Shown piece by piece: positions 27,351-35,626 of a DNA stretch of 64,000 bases. Source of the stretch: Gammaproteobacteria bacterium (lineage in GTDB: Bacteria > Pseudomonadota > Gammaproteobacteria > Pseudomonadales > Cellvibrionaceae). Position numbers and translations under genes: made by a program. A model generated the notes under the pieces. That model was not told where the DNA came from. It worked only from the letters and a program-made list of their open reading frames with translations, and made no database searches. Where the stretch lies: assembly GCA_004173475.1 (NCBI GenBank), contig SEBU01000001.1:1488001-1552000 (forward strand), given 5' to 3'. How positions within the stretch are numbered: the first letter of the stretch is position 1; every line of letters starts with the position of its first letter.

Positions 27351-29357
27351 ATGAGTCAATTAAGCCAAGACAATCGGTTAATTTCAATTTCTGACTTTTC
27401 CCTTGGAAAAGACACGTTTTTACTGGCGTCATTTAAGGGAACAGAGTTTATATCCGGTCTTTTTGAATACGAAATTGAAGCTTTATCAGAAGATCATAAT
27501 GTAGACCCTAATAAAATTGTGGGTCGAAGCGTCACAATCACTATTCACAGTGATCAACAACGTAAATTCAATGGTTTCGTCAGCTCTTTTACCTACGGCG
27601 AAATTGAAGAATTTAATGTTCGAAAATATCGCATGACCATGGTGCCTTGGTTATGGTTTCTCACCCGAACGAATGACCATAGGATATTCCAGGAAAAAAA
27701 TACTAAAGAAATAGTCTCGCAAATTTTTAGCGACTTGGGTTTTTCCGACTTTGAATTCCGAGCAGCGGGCGGGAAAAAACGCGAATATTGCGTACAGCAC
27801 AATGAAAGTGATTTCCAGTTTGTCTCCCGTTTATTAGAAGAAGACGGGATCGCCTATTTTTTTGAGCATGATGACAAGAAGCATAAGTTAGTGTTGGTCG
27901 ATCAACCTAATTCCTACGCAGATGTCGAAGAAACAAACCTTGAGTACTCTAAAGGTAGTCAAACCAGTTCCCAAATTACTGCTTGGGAGCACGTCAACGA
28001 ATTCAAGAAAGGCAAGTGGACTTTAAACGATTACAACTTTAAAGAGCCTAAAAAAGATCTTATAGCCACTACAAAAACTAAAAGTCAATTTGCTAAAAAT
28101 GACTCGTTTGAGCATTACGAATATCCCGCATTTTATGACACCGCTATTGGTAGTGATTTAGTAAAAATTCGTCTGGATGCAGAAGAGACATTACGCAACT
28201 TTATTAACGGCAAAAGCGACTGCAGCAGCTTTTACGCTGGCGGAAAAATGAAAGTTGCCAAACATGCCACCAGCTCGGAAAAGGGTAGTTACATTCTCGC
28301 AAAAGTTACTCATATCGCCAGCGAGACCTCTTATTTTCCTGGTCATACGGAAGACTCCAGTTACACCAATGAATTTGTGTGTATTCCTGCCGATGTTCAT
28401 TTCCGCCCGCAAAACGTGCACCTAAAGCCGGTAATGAAAGGCCCGCAGTCTGCCTTGGTTGTAGGCCCTGCTGGGGAAGAAATTTACATCGATGAATTTG
28501 GAAGAATTAAAGTTCAATTCATTTGGGATCGCGAAGGCAAAAAGGACGAAAACAGCTCCTGTTTTATCCGAGTGGTACAGTCCTGGGCTGGAAATCAATG
28601 GGGCTCGTCCTTTATTCCGCGTATAGGTCATGAAGTTATTGTTAACTTTCTAGACGGCGACCCTGACCGGCCGCTTGTAACTGGCTCGGTATATAACGGC
28701 TGGAATAAACCGACTTATCCATCCAAAACTCAAAGCGGTATTAAGACACGCTCAACTAAAGATGGTACAGCTGAAAATTACAACGAACTTCGCTTTGAAG
28801 ATAAAAAAGGCGAGGAACAAATTTTCATTCATGCTGAAAAAGATTTTGATACTGAAGTAGAACATGACCAAACCTTGACGGTAGATCATGACCGTACCAA
28901 GACCATTAAGCATGACGAAAATTCAACGATCAAGCACGACCGCAATAAGACGGTAGAGAATAATCAAACTGAAACTATTGGCAAAAATAAAACCATTGAT
29001 GTCGGAGACAATCATCGGGAAACAATTGGCAAAGACATGACCCTGAGCGTAGGGAAAAATATTGCCATTGATATCGCTGAAAATCATACCGAAACCATTG
29101 GTAAAAATATGACCATTGGTATAAGTAAAGATTTACGCGAAACCGTCGAGGGTAAATATACTGAAAATGTAACGCAGGATTATTCGCTACATGCCAAAAC
29201 AATTACGATGACCGCTGACGAAAAAATCACTATTAAGACTGGATCGGCGTCTATAGTAATGAAAAGCAATGGCGACATTACGATTTCCGGCGGCAATATC
29301 AATGTGAAAGGCTCGGGGAATGTTGTGGTTAAGGGCAGTAAAATCACTAACAACTAG
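27351..29357 (+). CDS. vgrG: VgrG (TssI), T6SS spike protein
   Basis: A 668-residue VgrG. The gp27-like base covers about residues 1-340 and includes L-L-E-E-D-G-I-A-Y-F-F-E-H. The gp5-like OB fold follows (about 350-450) with I-D-E-F-G-R-I-K-V-Q-F-W-D-like sequence. A beta-helix needle spans about 480-668, visible as short repeats with H-D-x-(T/N)-x-T-(I/V) and I-G-K-(N/D)-x-T. The C-terminus is a short spike tip without an added effector domain, so cargo is probably carried by the PAAR-like protein and effectors downstream. AAGGTAGC precedes the ATG. The DUF6484 gene starts 8 bp later. Confidence 0.97.
   Translation: MSQLSQDNRLISISDFSLGKDTFLLASFKGTEFISGLFEYEIEALSEDHNVDPNKIVGRSVTITIHSDQQRKFNGFVSSFTYGEIEEFNVRKYRMTMVPWLWFLTRTNDHRIFQEKNTKEIVSQIFSDLGFSDFEFRAAGGKKREYCVQHNESDFQFVSRLLEEDGIAYFFEHDDKKHKLVLVDQPNSYADVEETNLEYSKGSQTSSQITAWEHVNEFKKGKWTLNDYNFKEPKKDLIATTKTKSQFAKNDSFEHYEYPAFYDTAIGSDLVKIRLDAEETLRNFINGKSDCSSFYAGGKMKVAKHATSSEKGSYILAKVTHIASETSYFPGHTEDSSYTNEFVCIPADVHFRPQNVHLKPVMKGPQSALVVGPAGEEIYIDEFGRIKVQFIWDREGKKDENSSCFIRVVQSWAGNQWGSSFIPRIGHEVIVNFLDGDPDRPLVTGSVYNGWNKPTYPSKTQSGIKTRSTKDGTAENYNELRFEDKKGEEQIFIHAEKDFDTEVEHDQTLTVDHDRTKTIKHDENSTIKHDRNKTVENNQTETIGKNKTIDVGDNHRETIGKDMTLSVGKNIAIDIAENHTETIGKNMTIGISKDLRETVEGKYTENVTQDYSLHAKTITMTADEKITIKTGSASIVMKSNGDITISGGNINVKGSGNVVVKGSKITNN
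28850..29180 (+). repeat. Beta-helix repeat tract within vgrG
   Basis: About thirteen short, degenerate repeats encode strands with alternating T-x-T-(I/V) and H-D or G-K/D-N turns. They form the triple-stranded needle of the spike. The DNA repeats (cc-att-gg-(c/t)-aaa-aa types) could recombine and alter needle length. Confidence 0.6.
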
Positions 29358-29365
29358 TGTGAAAT

Positions 29366-29941
29366 ATGAATAATCCAATATTTGAAAATGTGGAGCTAAC
29401 AGCAGAGGTGGAGGAAACCTCTGCTGTTAAGGTCGCTCAGGGAGAAGTTCTTATTGGAAGCCTTGCGGCTTTTGATGAACATGGAAAACCGCTTGTTTCA
29501 CACCCGCTAGCTTCCAACGGAGCTCTGCTCACTGCAATAACAACCCTTGCGCTTAGCCATCAACATATTGGACGGCAAGTGGCACTTATGTTTGTAAATG
29601 GGGAATTAAAACAGCCCATTATTGTTGGCCTCATTCATAACCCGCTTTATGCATTACTCGACAACCTCTCTGTCGCAAGCTCAGAAGAAGCAACCGAACA
29701 AGACACTGTTGTATTTGAGCTGCCTTTACCCGCTAGAGAAAAGCGGGATATGAGCTCTGAAACATTGCAGGTCGATGGAAAATATGTACACATTGTGGGC
29801 CAGGAAGAAATCACTTTAAGTTGCGGTGAAGCGAGTATCACCCTAACCAAAGCGGGGAAAATTTTACTTCGCGGTACCTATTTGCAAAGTCGATCAAGCG
29901 GCGTCAATCGTATTCTGGGTGGATCAGTGCAAGTTAACTGA
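29366..29941 (+). CDS. DUF6484-type protein with VgrG-like C-terminal strand repeats
   Basis: A 191-residue protein. The N-terminal half has the small-domain pattern G-E-V-L-I-G-S-L-A-A-F-D-E-H-G-K-P-L-V and a second strand set with P-I-I-V-G-L-I-H-N-P, which I recognise as DUF6484. The last 45 residues (E-I-T-L-S-C-G-E-A-S-I-T-L then G-K-I-L-L-R-G) resemble the VgrG C-terminus. It starts 8 bp after vgrG, so it is probably co-translated. It may cap, extend or adapt the spike (inference). It is cytoplasmic, with no signal peptide. Confidence 0.75.
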   Translation: MNNPIFENVELTAEVEETSAVKVAQGEVLIGSLAAFDEHGKPLVSHPLASNGALLTAITTLALSHQHIGRQVALMFVNGELKQPIIVGLIHNPLYALLDNLSVASSEEATEQDTVVFELPLPAREKRDMSSETLQVDGKYVHIVGQEEITLSCGEASITLTKAGKILLRGTYLQSRSSGVNRILGGSVQVN

Positions 29942-30087
29942 TGAGTTGGATGCTCTGATAAATCAGCTACACGTAACTCGCACCAATGTAGATTAAAGTG
30001 ACATAAATCAAGCTGAGACTGATAGAATTGCGAAGGACTTTTAACACCAGATAGCGTTTTTAGAACGTAAAATATTCAGAATTAAAC

Positions 30088-30116
30088 AGATCCAGGCTTC
30101 TATAATTGCAGGATCT
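30088..30116 (+). promoter_or_regulatory. Candidate promoter core flanked by an inverted repeat, upstream of the effector operon
   Basis: TATAAT at 30101-30106 sits between the arms AGATCC (30088-30093) and GGATCT (30111-30116), so a protein bound to the palindrome would cover the -10. There is no good -35. If used, transcription would start about 20 bases before the next gene. Confidence 0.35.
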
Positions 30117-30134
30117 ACCTTATGAGTTTAAAGG

Positions 30135-31127
30135 ATGTTACAGCTCAAGAACCACACGCCGTTTAGTGCTGCATTTGCCTTATTTCCGAATGCACAAGGA
30201 ATTGACACGCTTTACACCATCGTTAAAGCCACGTTCAAAATTGGTCCCCAGTGGACTCTTGCCGAAAAGCAGCCCATACCGCAACAAGTTGATGCCTACT
30301 GGGGCGAGCCTGACAACTCGAGTTTGCGCTTTGCCAGCGACTACCATATAGGCAAAGCAGGTACCGATATTCTTATGTCTGGCTATGCATGCGCACCTCA
30401 GGAGCAGCCTGTGCGCAGTTTGGATGTATATCTTTCAGTAGGAAGCGTAAATAAAACGCTTAGGGTGTTTGGGGATCGCTACTGGAATCGAGGGCTGATT
30501 TCGCATCCTGAGCCCTTTTCAAGAATGCCTCTCGTGTATGAGCGCGCCTTTGGCGGTATAGATGAAGATCGCGGGCAAGTTCGCTCAAACGAAGCACGGA
30601 ATCCTGTTGGTTGTGGCTACGCTGGTGCAAAGTCTGTGCTTGAAATGGATGGTTTACCTCTACCCAACATTGAGTGTCCACGAGATCTTATTTACCACCA
30701 TAACGATTGCCCTACTCCTGCGGGAGTTGCACCTATTGCCCCGTCATGGTTACCTCGCGCTCAATATGCTGGTACCTATGATGAACAATGGCAGCAAAAT
30801 CGCGCACCCTATCTACCAGACGACTTTCAAACTCGCTTTTTGAATGTCGCTCACCCGGATTTGGTATACCCAGGATTTTTACGCGGCGATGAACCTGTAA
30901 CCATACACGGCATGCATCCAGCCGGTAGCCTGCAATTTAACCTCCCGTATGTAAAGCTGCGCAACAAATTGACCGTGGAAGGTGTCGAAAAAACGTCTGA
31001 CTTTGTATTGGAGACTCTCGATTTGGATCCAAACCAGCTTGGACTTTCCTTAACGTGGCGCTCAGCTTACGAATGTGACAAGCGAGCTTTAAAAATATCC
31101 CAAATTTTTGTTTCACTGACTCGCTGA
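30135..31127 (+). CDS. DUF2169 T6SS effector-loading adaptor
   Basis: A 330-residue protein with the DUF2169 N-terminus (L-K-N-H-T-P-F-S-A-A-F-A-L-F) and V-K-A-T-F-K-I, followed by P-L-V-Y-E-R-A-F-G-G near 135 and N-P-V-G-C-G-Y. DUF2169 proteins are T6SS accessory or adaptor proteins encoded with PAAR-like genes. An in-frame stop two codons upstream fixes the start at ATG 30135. Oddly, AAAGG directly touches the ATG with no spacer, so initiation may be weak or leader-like. PAAR-like DUF4150 follows after 19 bp. Confidence 0.85.
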   Translation: MLQLKNHTPFSAAFALFPNAQGIDTLYTIVKATFKIGPQWTLAEKQPIPQQVDAYWGEPDNSSLRFASDYHIGKAGTDILMSGYACAPQEQPVRSLDVYLSVGSVNKTLRVFGDRYWNRGLISHPEPFSRMPLVYERAFGGIDEDRGQVRSNEARNPVGCGYAGAKSVLEMDGLPLPNIECPRDLIYHHNDCPTPAGVAPIAPSWLPRAQYAGTYDEQWQQNRAPYLPDDFQTRFLNVAHPDLVYPGFLRGDEPVTIHGMHPAGSLQFNLPYVKLRNKLTVEGVEKTSDFVLETLDLDPNQLGLSLTWRSAYECDKRALKISQIFVSLTR

Positions 31128-31146
31128 TCGGCGAAGGATTTTCGAA

Positions 31147-31527
31147 ATGGCTCAAACAACCTTCTCCAACACTCGGGGTATTGCACATAAAGGTAGTGGT
31201 GGCATGAGCACCGTATTTCCCGATGTGTGTAAAACGCCAGTGGGATCTGCTGTGGTGCCCATTCCTTACCCCAATATTGGTAAATCGTCCGACACTTCAA
31301 AAGGCCCAAAGTCTGTGCTTACAGATGGCCAAATGCCAATGGTAAAAGAAGCGCAATATGCAATGAGCAGTGGCGATGAAGCTGGCACCCTTAAAGGTGT
31401 TATTAGCAGCGATCAAAAAGGTGTTTGCGAATTTATGATGTATTCCTTCGACGTTAAATTCGAAGGCAAAAATGTTTGCCGTTTAGGTGACCCTCTGTTT
31501 CATAACAAGAAAAACATAATGGGTTGA
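31147..31527 (+). CDS. PAAR-like DUF4150 spike-tip protein
   Basis: A 126-residue DUF4150 protein containing the segments F-P-D-V-C-K-T-P and P-I-P-Y-P-N-I-G typical of this PAAR-like family. It probably forms the conical metal-stabilised tip on VgrG. It has no extra C-terminal toxin domain, so the effector here is a separate protein. AAGGA lies nine bases before the start. Its stop overlaps a possible TTG start of the next gene. Confidence 0.88.
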   Translation: MAQTTFSNTRGIAHKGSGGMSTVFPDVCKTPVGSAVVPIPYPNIGKSSDTSKGPKSVLTDGQMPMVKEAQYAMSSGDEAGTLKGVISSDQKGVCEFMMYSFDVKFEGKNVCRLGDPLFHNKKNIMG

Positions 31528-31535
31528 CTGAAATA

Positions 31536-32792
31536 ATGTTGGACCAACCGATGAACCCGTACCACGACATATATGTGCAGCTCGCCGGAGATGGCGCTTT
31601 TCTATGGCAACTGCGAGCCTCAGCACTTAAACAACCAAACTATAATCAAAACGATTTGGTAGAACTCGAGCAGCGTATAGATGCGCAACTAGACGGTCTC
31701 ATGACCGCGCCAGATGATGCATGGGAAATTTGTGAAGAAGCGCTTGAGTTACAGCAGTCCGGAGAAGTATTTGCTGCAGCGGTGTTGGCCTTTCGCAGCC
31801 TGGACATCAATAAAATTCAGCGTGCTGTAGAGAGTGGTTTAAGCAACCCTGTTGCGTTTAAGGGACTAACATCCGCCCTAGCATGGCTGCCGGATCGCCT
31901 GTGCCATTCATGGATAAAAAAATTCCTTACCAGCAAAGACCTCAATCATAAATATCTCGCCGTGGCCGTGTGTAGCCTGCGTCGCGAAGATCCGCGCGAA
32001 TATTTGACTGCAATATTGCAACGCGACGACTGCCTTGAACACATTCCGCTTTACGCTCGCTCTCTACGTCTTATTGGAGAACTCAAACGAAGAGATCTTA
32101 GTTCGGCACTGCCCAAAGCCATGCAAGCAGACCATCCCGATATTATTTTCTGGTCAACCTGGTCGGCAGTACTTCTAGGTGATAGATCTGCCGTTCTACG
32201 TTTACATCCGTTCACTCAAACGGCGAGTCCTCATCAGCTTCGCGCCATCGAAATCGCTTTTAGAAGCCTCCCGCTTGAAGACGCACGGCGATGGATTGGC
32301 CAGCTCGCCGCCGATCCGCAACAAATCAGAAACGTTATCAAAGCCACTGCCGCACTCGGTGATCCACACGCTGTAAGTTGGCTGATTGCACAAATGCGAA
32401 TTCCAAATAACAGTCGTTTGGCTGGAGAGGCCTTCACGTTAATTACGGGAATAAATCTGGAAGAAAATAAGTTGGCTTTAGAAGAGCTTCCCAATCTGGA
32501 TGATCAACTGCCCAACGACAATCCCGACGATGACAACGTGGACATGAACGAAGATGACCGCCTTCCCTTTCCTGACGTCGATAAAATTGCAGCGGTTTGG
32601 CAAAAATATCAACAACGTTTTGTGGCCGGTCAGCGTTACATCATGGGACAACAACCTAACGCCGAGCACCTCCATGACATTTTTGCTAAAGGCAACCAAC
32701 GTCAACGCAAAGCTGCCGCGTTAGAGCTCGCACTACTTCAACCACAAGAATTCCTATTGAATCACGCCGCTAAAGGATTAAGCGAAGAATGA
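31536..32792 (+). CDS. TIGR02270-family HEAT-repeat protein
   Basis: A protein of about 418 residues matching the TIGR02270 pattern: near the start N-P-Y-H-D-I-Y-V-Q-L-A-G-D-G-A-F-L-W-Q-L-R, then helical repeats such as R-A-V-E-S-G-L-S-N-P and A-A-L-G-D-P-H-A-V-S-W-L-I that look HEAT-like. An acidic loop near 325-345 is Asp/Asn-rich. Family members sit in T6SS effector loci but their role is unsettled; a scaffold or chaperone is plausible. Starts TTG 31524, ATG 31536 and ATG 31551 are all possible, and family alignment slightly favours the last. It overlaps the next gene by ATGA. Confidence 0.8.
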   Translation: MLDQPMNPYHDIYVQLAGDGAFLWQLRASALKQPNYNQNDLVELEQRIDAQLDGLMTAPDDAWEICEEALELQQSGEVFAAAVLAFRSLDINKIQRAVESGLSNPVAFKGLTSALAWLPDRLCHSWIKKFLTSKDLNHKYLAVAVCSLRREDPREYLTAILQRDDCLEHIPLYARSLRLIGELKRRDLSSALPKAMQADHPDIIFWSTWSAVLLGDRSAVLRLHPFTQTASPHQLRAIEIAFRSLPLEDARRWIGQLAADPQQIRNVIKATAALGDPHAVSWLIAQMRIPNNSRLAGEAFTLITGINLEENKLALEELPNLDDQLPNDNPDDDNVDMNEDDRLPFPDVDKIAAVWQKYQQRFVAGQRYIMGQQPNAEHLHDIFAKGNQRQRKAAALELALLQPQEFLLNHAAKGLSEE

Positions 32793-33874
32793 CAAACTTA
32801 AATGCCCCAAGACTTTATATTGCCGGCATGGGAATGATCACACCTGTAGGCGGAAATGTTGCCATGACGGCAGCGGCCGTTAATGCGGGGATTAGTGCGT
32901 ATAAGTCATCGTACTTCACAACCAAAGATGACGAAAAAATTGTCATGACTCGCGTCCCCGATGAAATGATTGGTGAATTCAAAGGAGAACTAGATTATGG
33001 GAGCCGTTTTAATCCACGTCATGATCGTGTAACAAGAATAGCAATTCTTGCCTTACAACAAGCCTGTGCACACGCGTCTACTGACCAAGCTGTACCTTTG
33101 CTTCTAGCCATGCCTGATATAAAAACAGATAGCGAGGGCTTAAGCTCATTTGTTGAAAACATCGCCAACAATCTTAAAGATTGGATTAGCCCCGCTATTA
33201 GCCGAAGCATGCATTCGGGCCGAGCGAGTGGTATGGAAGCAATTGATTTTGTTTTCCAATATCTCTACGACTCTCATTACCCCTATGTGATAGTGGGTGG
33301 CAGCGATAGCCATGAAGATTCCTCCCGCCTAATGCCGCTTGAAAAAGATGGCAGATTATTAACCTCGGGAGCATCCGATGGTTTTGCTCCCGGCGAAGCT
33401 TCGAGCTTTCTATTACTCACACCACACCCTGAATTGGCTCAACAACGTAATAAACAAGTAATCGCTCTCTCGCAACCCGGCATTACCAATGAGAACGGTC
33501 ATCTTTTTAGCAAAGATCCCTATCGTGGAGATGGCCTCGATCAAGCATTTAAAAAAGCGCTTATCAATCATCCGGGACAAAGTATTCACAGCATCTACAG
33601 CAGCATGAATGGCGAGAACCACTGGGCAAAAGAATATGGCGTTGCCTATCTGCGCAATCGCAACATGTTTAAGGATCCAGTTCGTGTAGAACATCCAGCA
33701 GATTGCTACGGTGATTTAGGCTCAGCCACCGCAACTACGCTAATTGCTTTAGCAGCAGAAAATTTATTTAAAAATAGTAACGCTCACGCGCATCTAGTTT
33801 ACAGCTCATCAGACACAGCCAAACGCGGCGCGATTGTAGTAGAAAAATTTAACGCAACAATGCAAGTTTCTTAG
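32789..33874 (+). CDS. Ketosynthase-fold protein lacking the catalytic triad
   Basis: A 361-residue thiolase-superfamily protein. It keeps the fold landmarks: N-terminal G-M-G-M-I-T-P-V-G, V-G-G-S-D-S and G-F-A-P-G-E-A-S. At the active-site position, where ketosynthases have A-C-x-S-G, it has G-R-A-S-G (Arg145 in place of Cys). The N-A-H-G-T region is S-S-M-N-G-E-N-H and the G-H region is Y-G-D-L-G, so both catalytic His also look lost. It should therefore be a pseudoenzyme. Ketosynthase-like genes are also found beside vgrG1b/tse7 in P. aeruginosa. Here it overlaps the HEAT-repeat gene (ATGA) and precedes the lipase by 9 bp, suggesting a role in effector loading or folding (inference). Confidence 0.85.
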   Translation: MTNLNAPRLYIAGMGMITPVGGNVAMTAAAVNAGISAYKSSYFTTKDDEKIVMTRVPDEMIGEFKGELDYGSRFNPRHDRVTRIAILALQQACAHASTDQAVPLLLAMPDIKTDSEGLSSFVENIANNLKDWISPAISRSMHSGRASGMEAIDFVFQYLYDSHYPYVIVGGSDSHEDSSRLMPLEKDGRLLTSGASDGFAPGEASSFLLLTPHPELAQQRNKQVIALSQPGITNENGHLFSKDPYRGDGLDQAFKKALINHPGQSIHSIYSSMNGENHWAKEYGVAYLRNRNMFKDPVRVEHPADCYGDLGSATATTLIALAAENLFKNSNAHAHLVYSSSDTAKRGAIVVEKFNATMQVS

Positions 33875-33883
33875 GAGAAGAAA

Positions 33884-35626
33884 ATGACGGAGTTAATTGA
33901 AGGTTATAACCCTCCCACTTTGGAAAAAGAAGCTGACGACCCAAAAAACAAAAAGCCCTTAACTATCCGCATTATTTTGTTATGTGACGGAACCAATAAC
34001 AATAAAAACAATATTGCTGAACGTGAAAAATTTGAGAAGAATGAAAAATCTGAATCAGCCTCCCACAAAGAGTTTGGTGGAGTAGGCTCAAGTTATGATA
34101 ATGGTCGTACCAATATTGCTTCAATGGAGCCTCACGTAGAGTCGGGAGAAGAAATTGGTGGTTATAGCTTTGTTGCCAAAGTTTACGTCCAAGGTCAAGG
34201 TACATTTAATTTTAAGAAGGATTCCAATTTTTTCGGCAAAGGCATGGGGGCATTGTCGAGTGGAGTATATCAACGTGCTCGTGAAGGCATTAACGATGCA
34301 TTAGCTTTACTTCAGAAGACATTTCTTAACGAGACTCACCCTCCAAAAAAATTCTTTATCAAACAAATTGATGTTGATGTATTTGGATTTAGCCGGGGCG
34401 CCGCCACGGCGCGACACGCCATACATGTTGTTACTACCGAAGAAACTATCGTAGTAACTGACCCAACAGGTTACGGTGCACAAACCGTTTTAACCAACCA
34501 GCCATTGTTTGATCGATTGCGGCTGCGTGGCTACTCAGAAATGCGTAAAGACAATGTTAAAATTATCTTTGCTGGCCTCTACGACACCGTCGTGTCGGTA
34601 AATGCAAGCCAACTCATGCCAGCATGGATAGCAAACAACACCCGTAGCCAGCAAGCAGTAGCCAAAGCAAAATTTGCATTGCACCTGGCAGCAGCAGATG
34701 AACACCGAAAAGATTTCCCTTTACATCGCATCACCAGCGCCACAAAAGCAGGCACTGGTGCCGAATATTTTTTGCCGGGTGTGCACTCTGATATAGGTGG
34801 TAGCTACAACCTCGCCAATGATGAGTTACTGCAAGAAGGAAAAGAAAAAAAAGATGCAGTTATTAGGGAGCTAAAAGGCGATGGTAATTATGGCGATCTG
34901 GTAAAGCGACAAAAAGAATTGGAAGAATGGGGACATAAGACGGTACTTGAAGTAACTGCCTGGTTCTATACCGAATACGGAAAATTTCCCTCAGAAGGTA
35001 GGCTCTATGCCTATCGTCAAATACACGGTTTAGAGTACGCGCGACCAAGCAATGAAATAGACCGCACGATTAATCGAGGCAGAGTATCGGATCTTAAAGA
35101 AGATATGGAGCATTTGAAAACTGATGGTTGGTATAAAGATGGTCAAATTGTTATCGACACCGATTATTTAGCAACTACAGTACGTGTAGTGGGTGCCATT
35201 CTTGACCCTATAGGAGCGCTTATCGATGGATCACCAAAATCAGGTCGATTAATTGTCAATCGATACGGTATCACCAGCGGTTACTGCAACATCCCTTTAA
35301 AATTTATGGTGGAACATTCACGCAAGCATTCAATATTGATTAACGCAAAATTGGATAGACGAATTGATCTCGTTTTAAAAACCGTGCCGGAATTTAAGGC
35401 AACTGAAGACGCGTTAAGAAAATATATGGCAAATAAAGGGCTAACAGGCTCAGAGCCTGATGATTGGAACGACATAACCAAAGCAAAAGCATCGTATGCT
35501 CATATCAAAGAGCTTCGCCATAGGCATTTGCATATGTCCAGCGCATTTACTGTGCCGGTAATGGACCCCGGCTTTACCCCTCGCATGGAAGGCAATCGCC
35601 GTAGGAGGTTTTATTATGAAGGCTAA
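33884..35626 (+). CDS. tle1: Tle1-type T6SS lipase effector (DUF2235)
   Basis: A 580-residue alpha/beta-hydrolase of the DUF2235 family. L-L-C-D-G-T-N-N-N at 32-40 is the family start. The nucleophile elbow G-F-S-R-G is at 168-172 (Ser170). G-L-Y-D-T-V-V-S near 231-238 and H-S-D-I-G-G at 301-306 supply the likely acid and base. Tle1 effectors are injected into the periplasm of rivals and hydrolyse phospholipids. It has no signal peptide, as expected for a T6SS cargo. An 11-bp overlap with the following lipoprotein gene, which has a strong AGGAGG site inside this gene, fits effector-immunity coupling. Confidence 0.9.
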   Translation: MTELIEGYNPPTLEKEADDPKNKKPLTIRIILLCDGTNNNKNNIAEREKFEKNEKSESASHKEFGGVGSSYDNGRTNIASMEPHVESGEEIGGYSFVAKVYVQGQGTFNFKKDSNFFGKGMGALSSGVYQRAREGINDALALLQKTFLNETHPPKKFFIKQIDVDVFGFSRGAATARHAIHVVTTEETIVVTDPTGYGAQTVLTNQPLFDRLRLRGYSEMRKDNVKIIFAGLYDTVVSVNASQLMPAWIANNTRSQQAVAKAKFALHLAAADEHRKDFPLHRITSATKAGTGAEYFLPGVHSDIGGSYNLANDELLQEGKEKKDAVIRELKGDGNYGDLVKRQKELEEWGHKTVLEVTAWFYTEYGKFPSEGRLYAYRQIHGLEYARPSNEIDRTINRGRVSDLKEDMEHLKTDGWYKDGQIVIDTDYLATTVRVVGAILDPIGALIDGSPKSGRLIVNRYGITSGYCNIPLKFMVEHSRKHSILINAKLDRRIDLVLKTVPEFKATEDALRKYMANKGLTGSEPDDWNDITKAKASYAHIKELRHRHLHMSSAFTVPVMDPGFTPRMEGNRRRRFYYEG

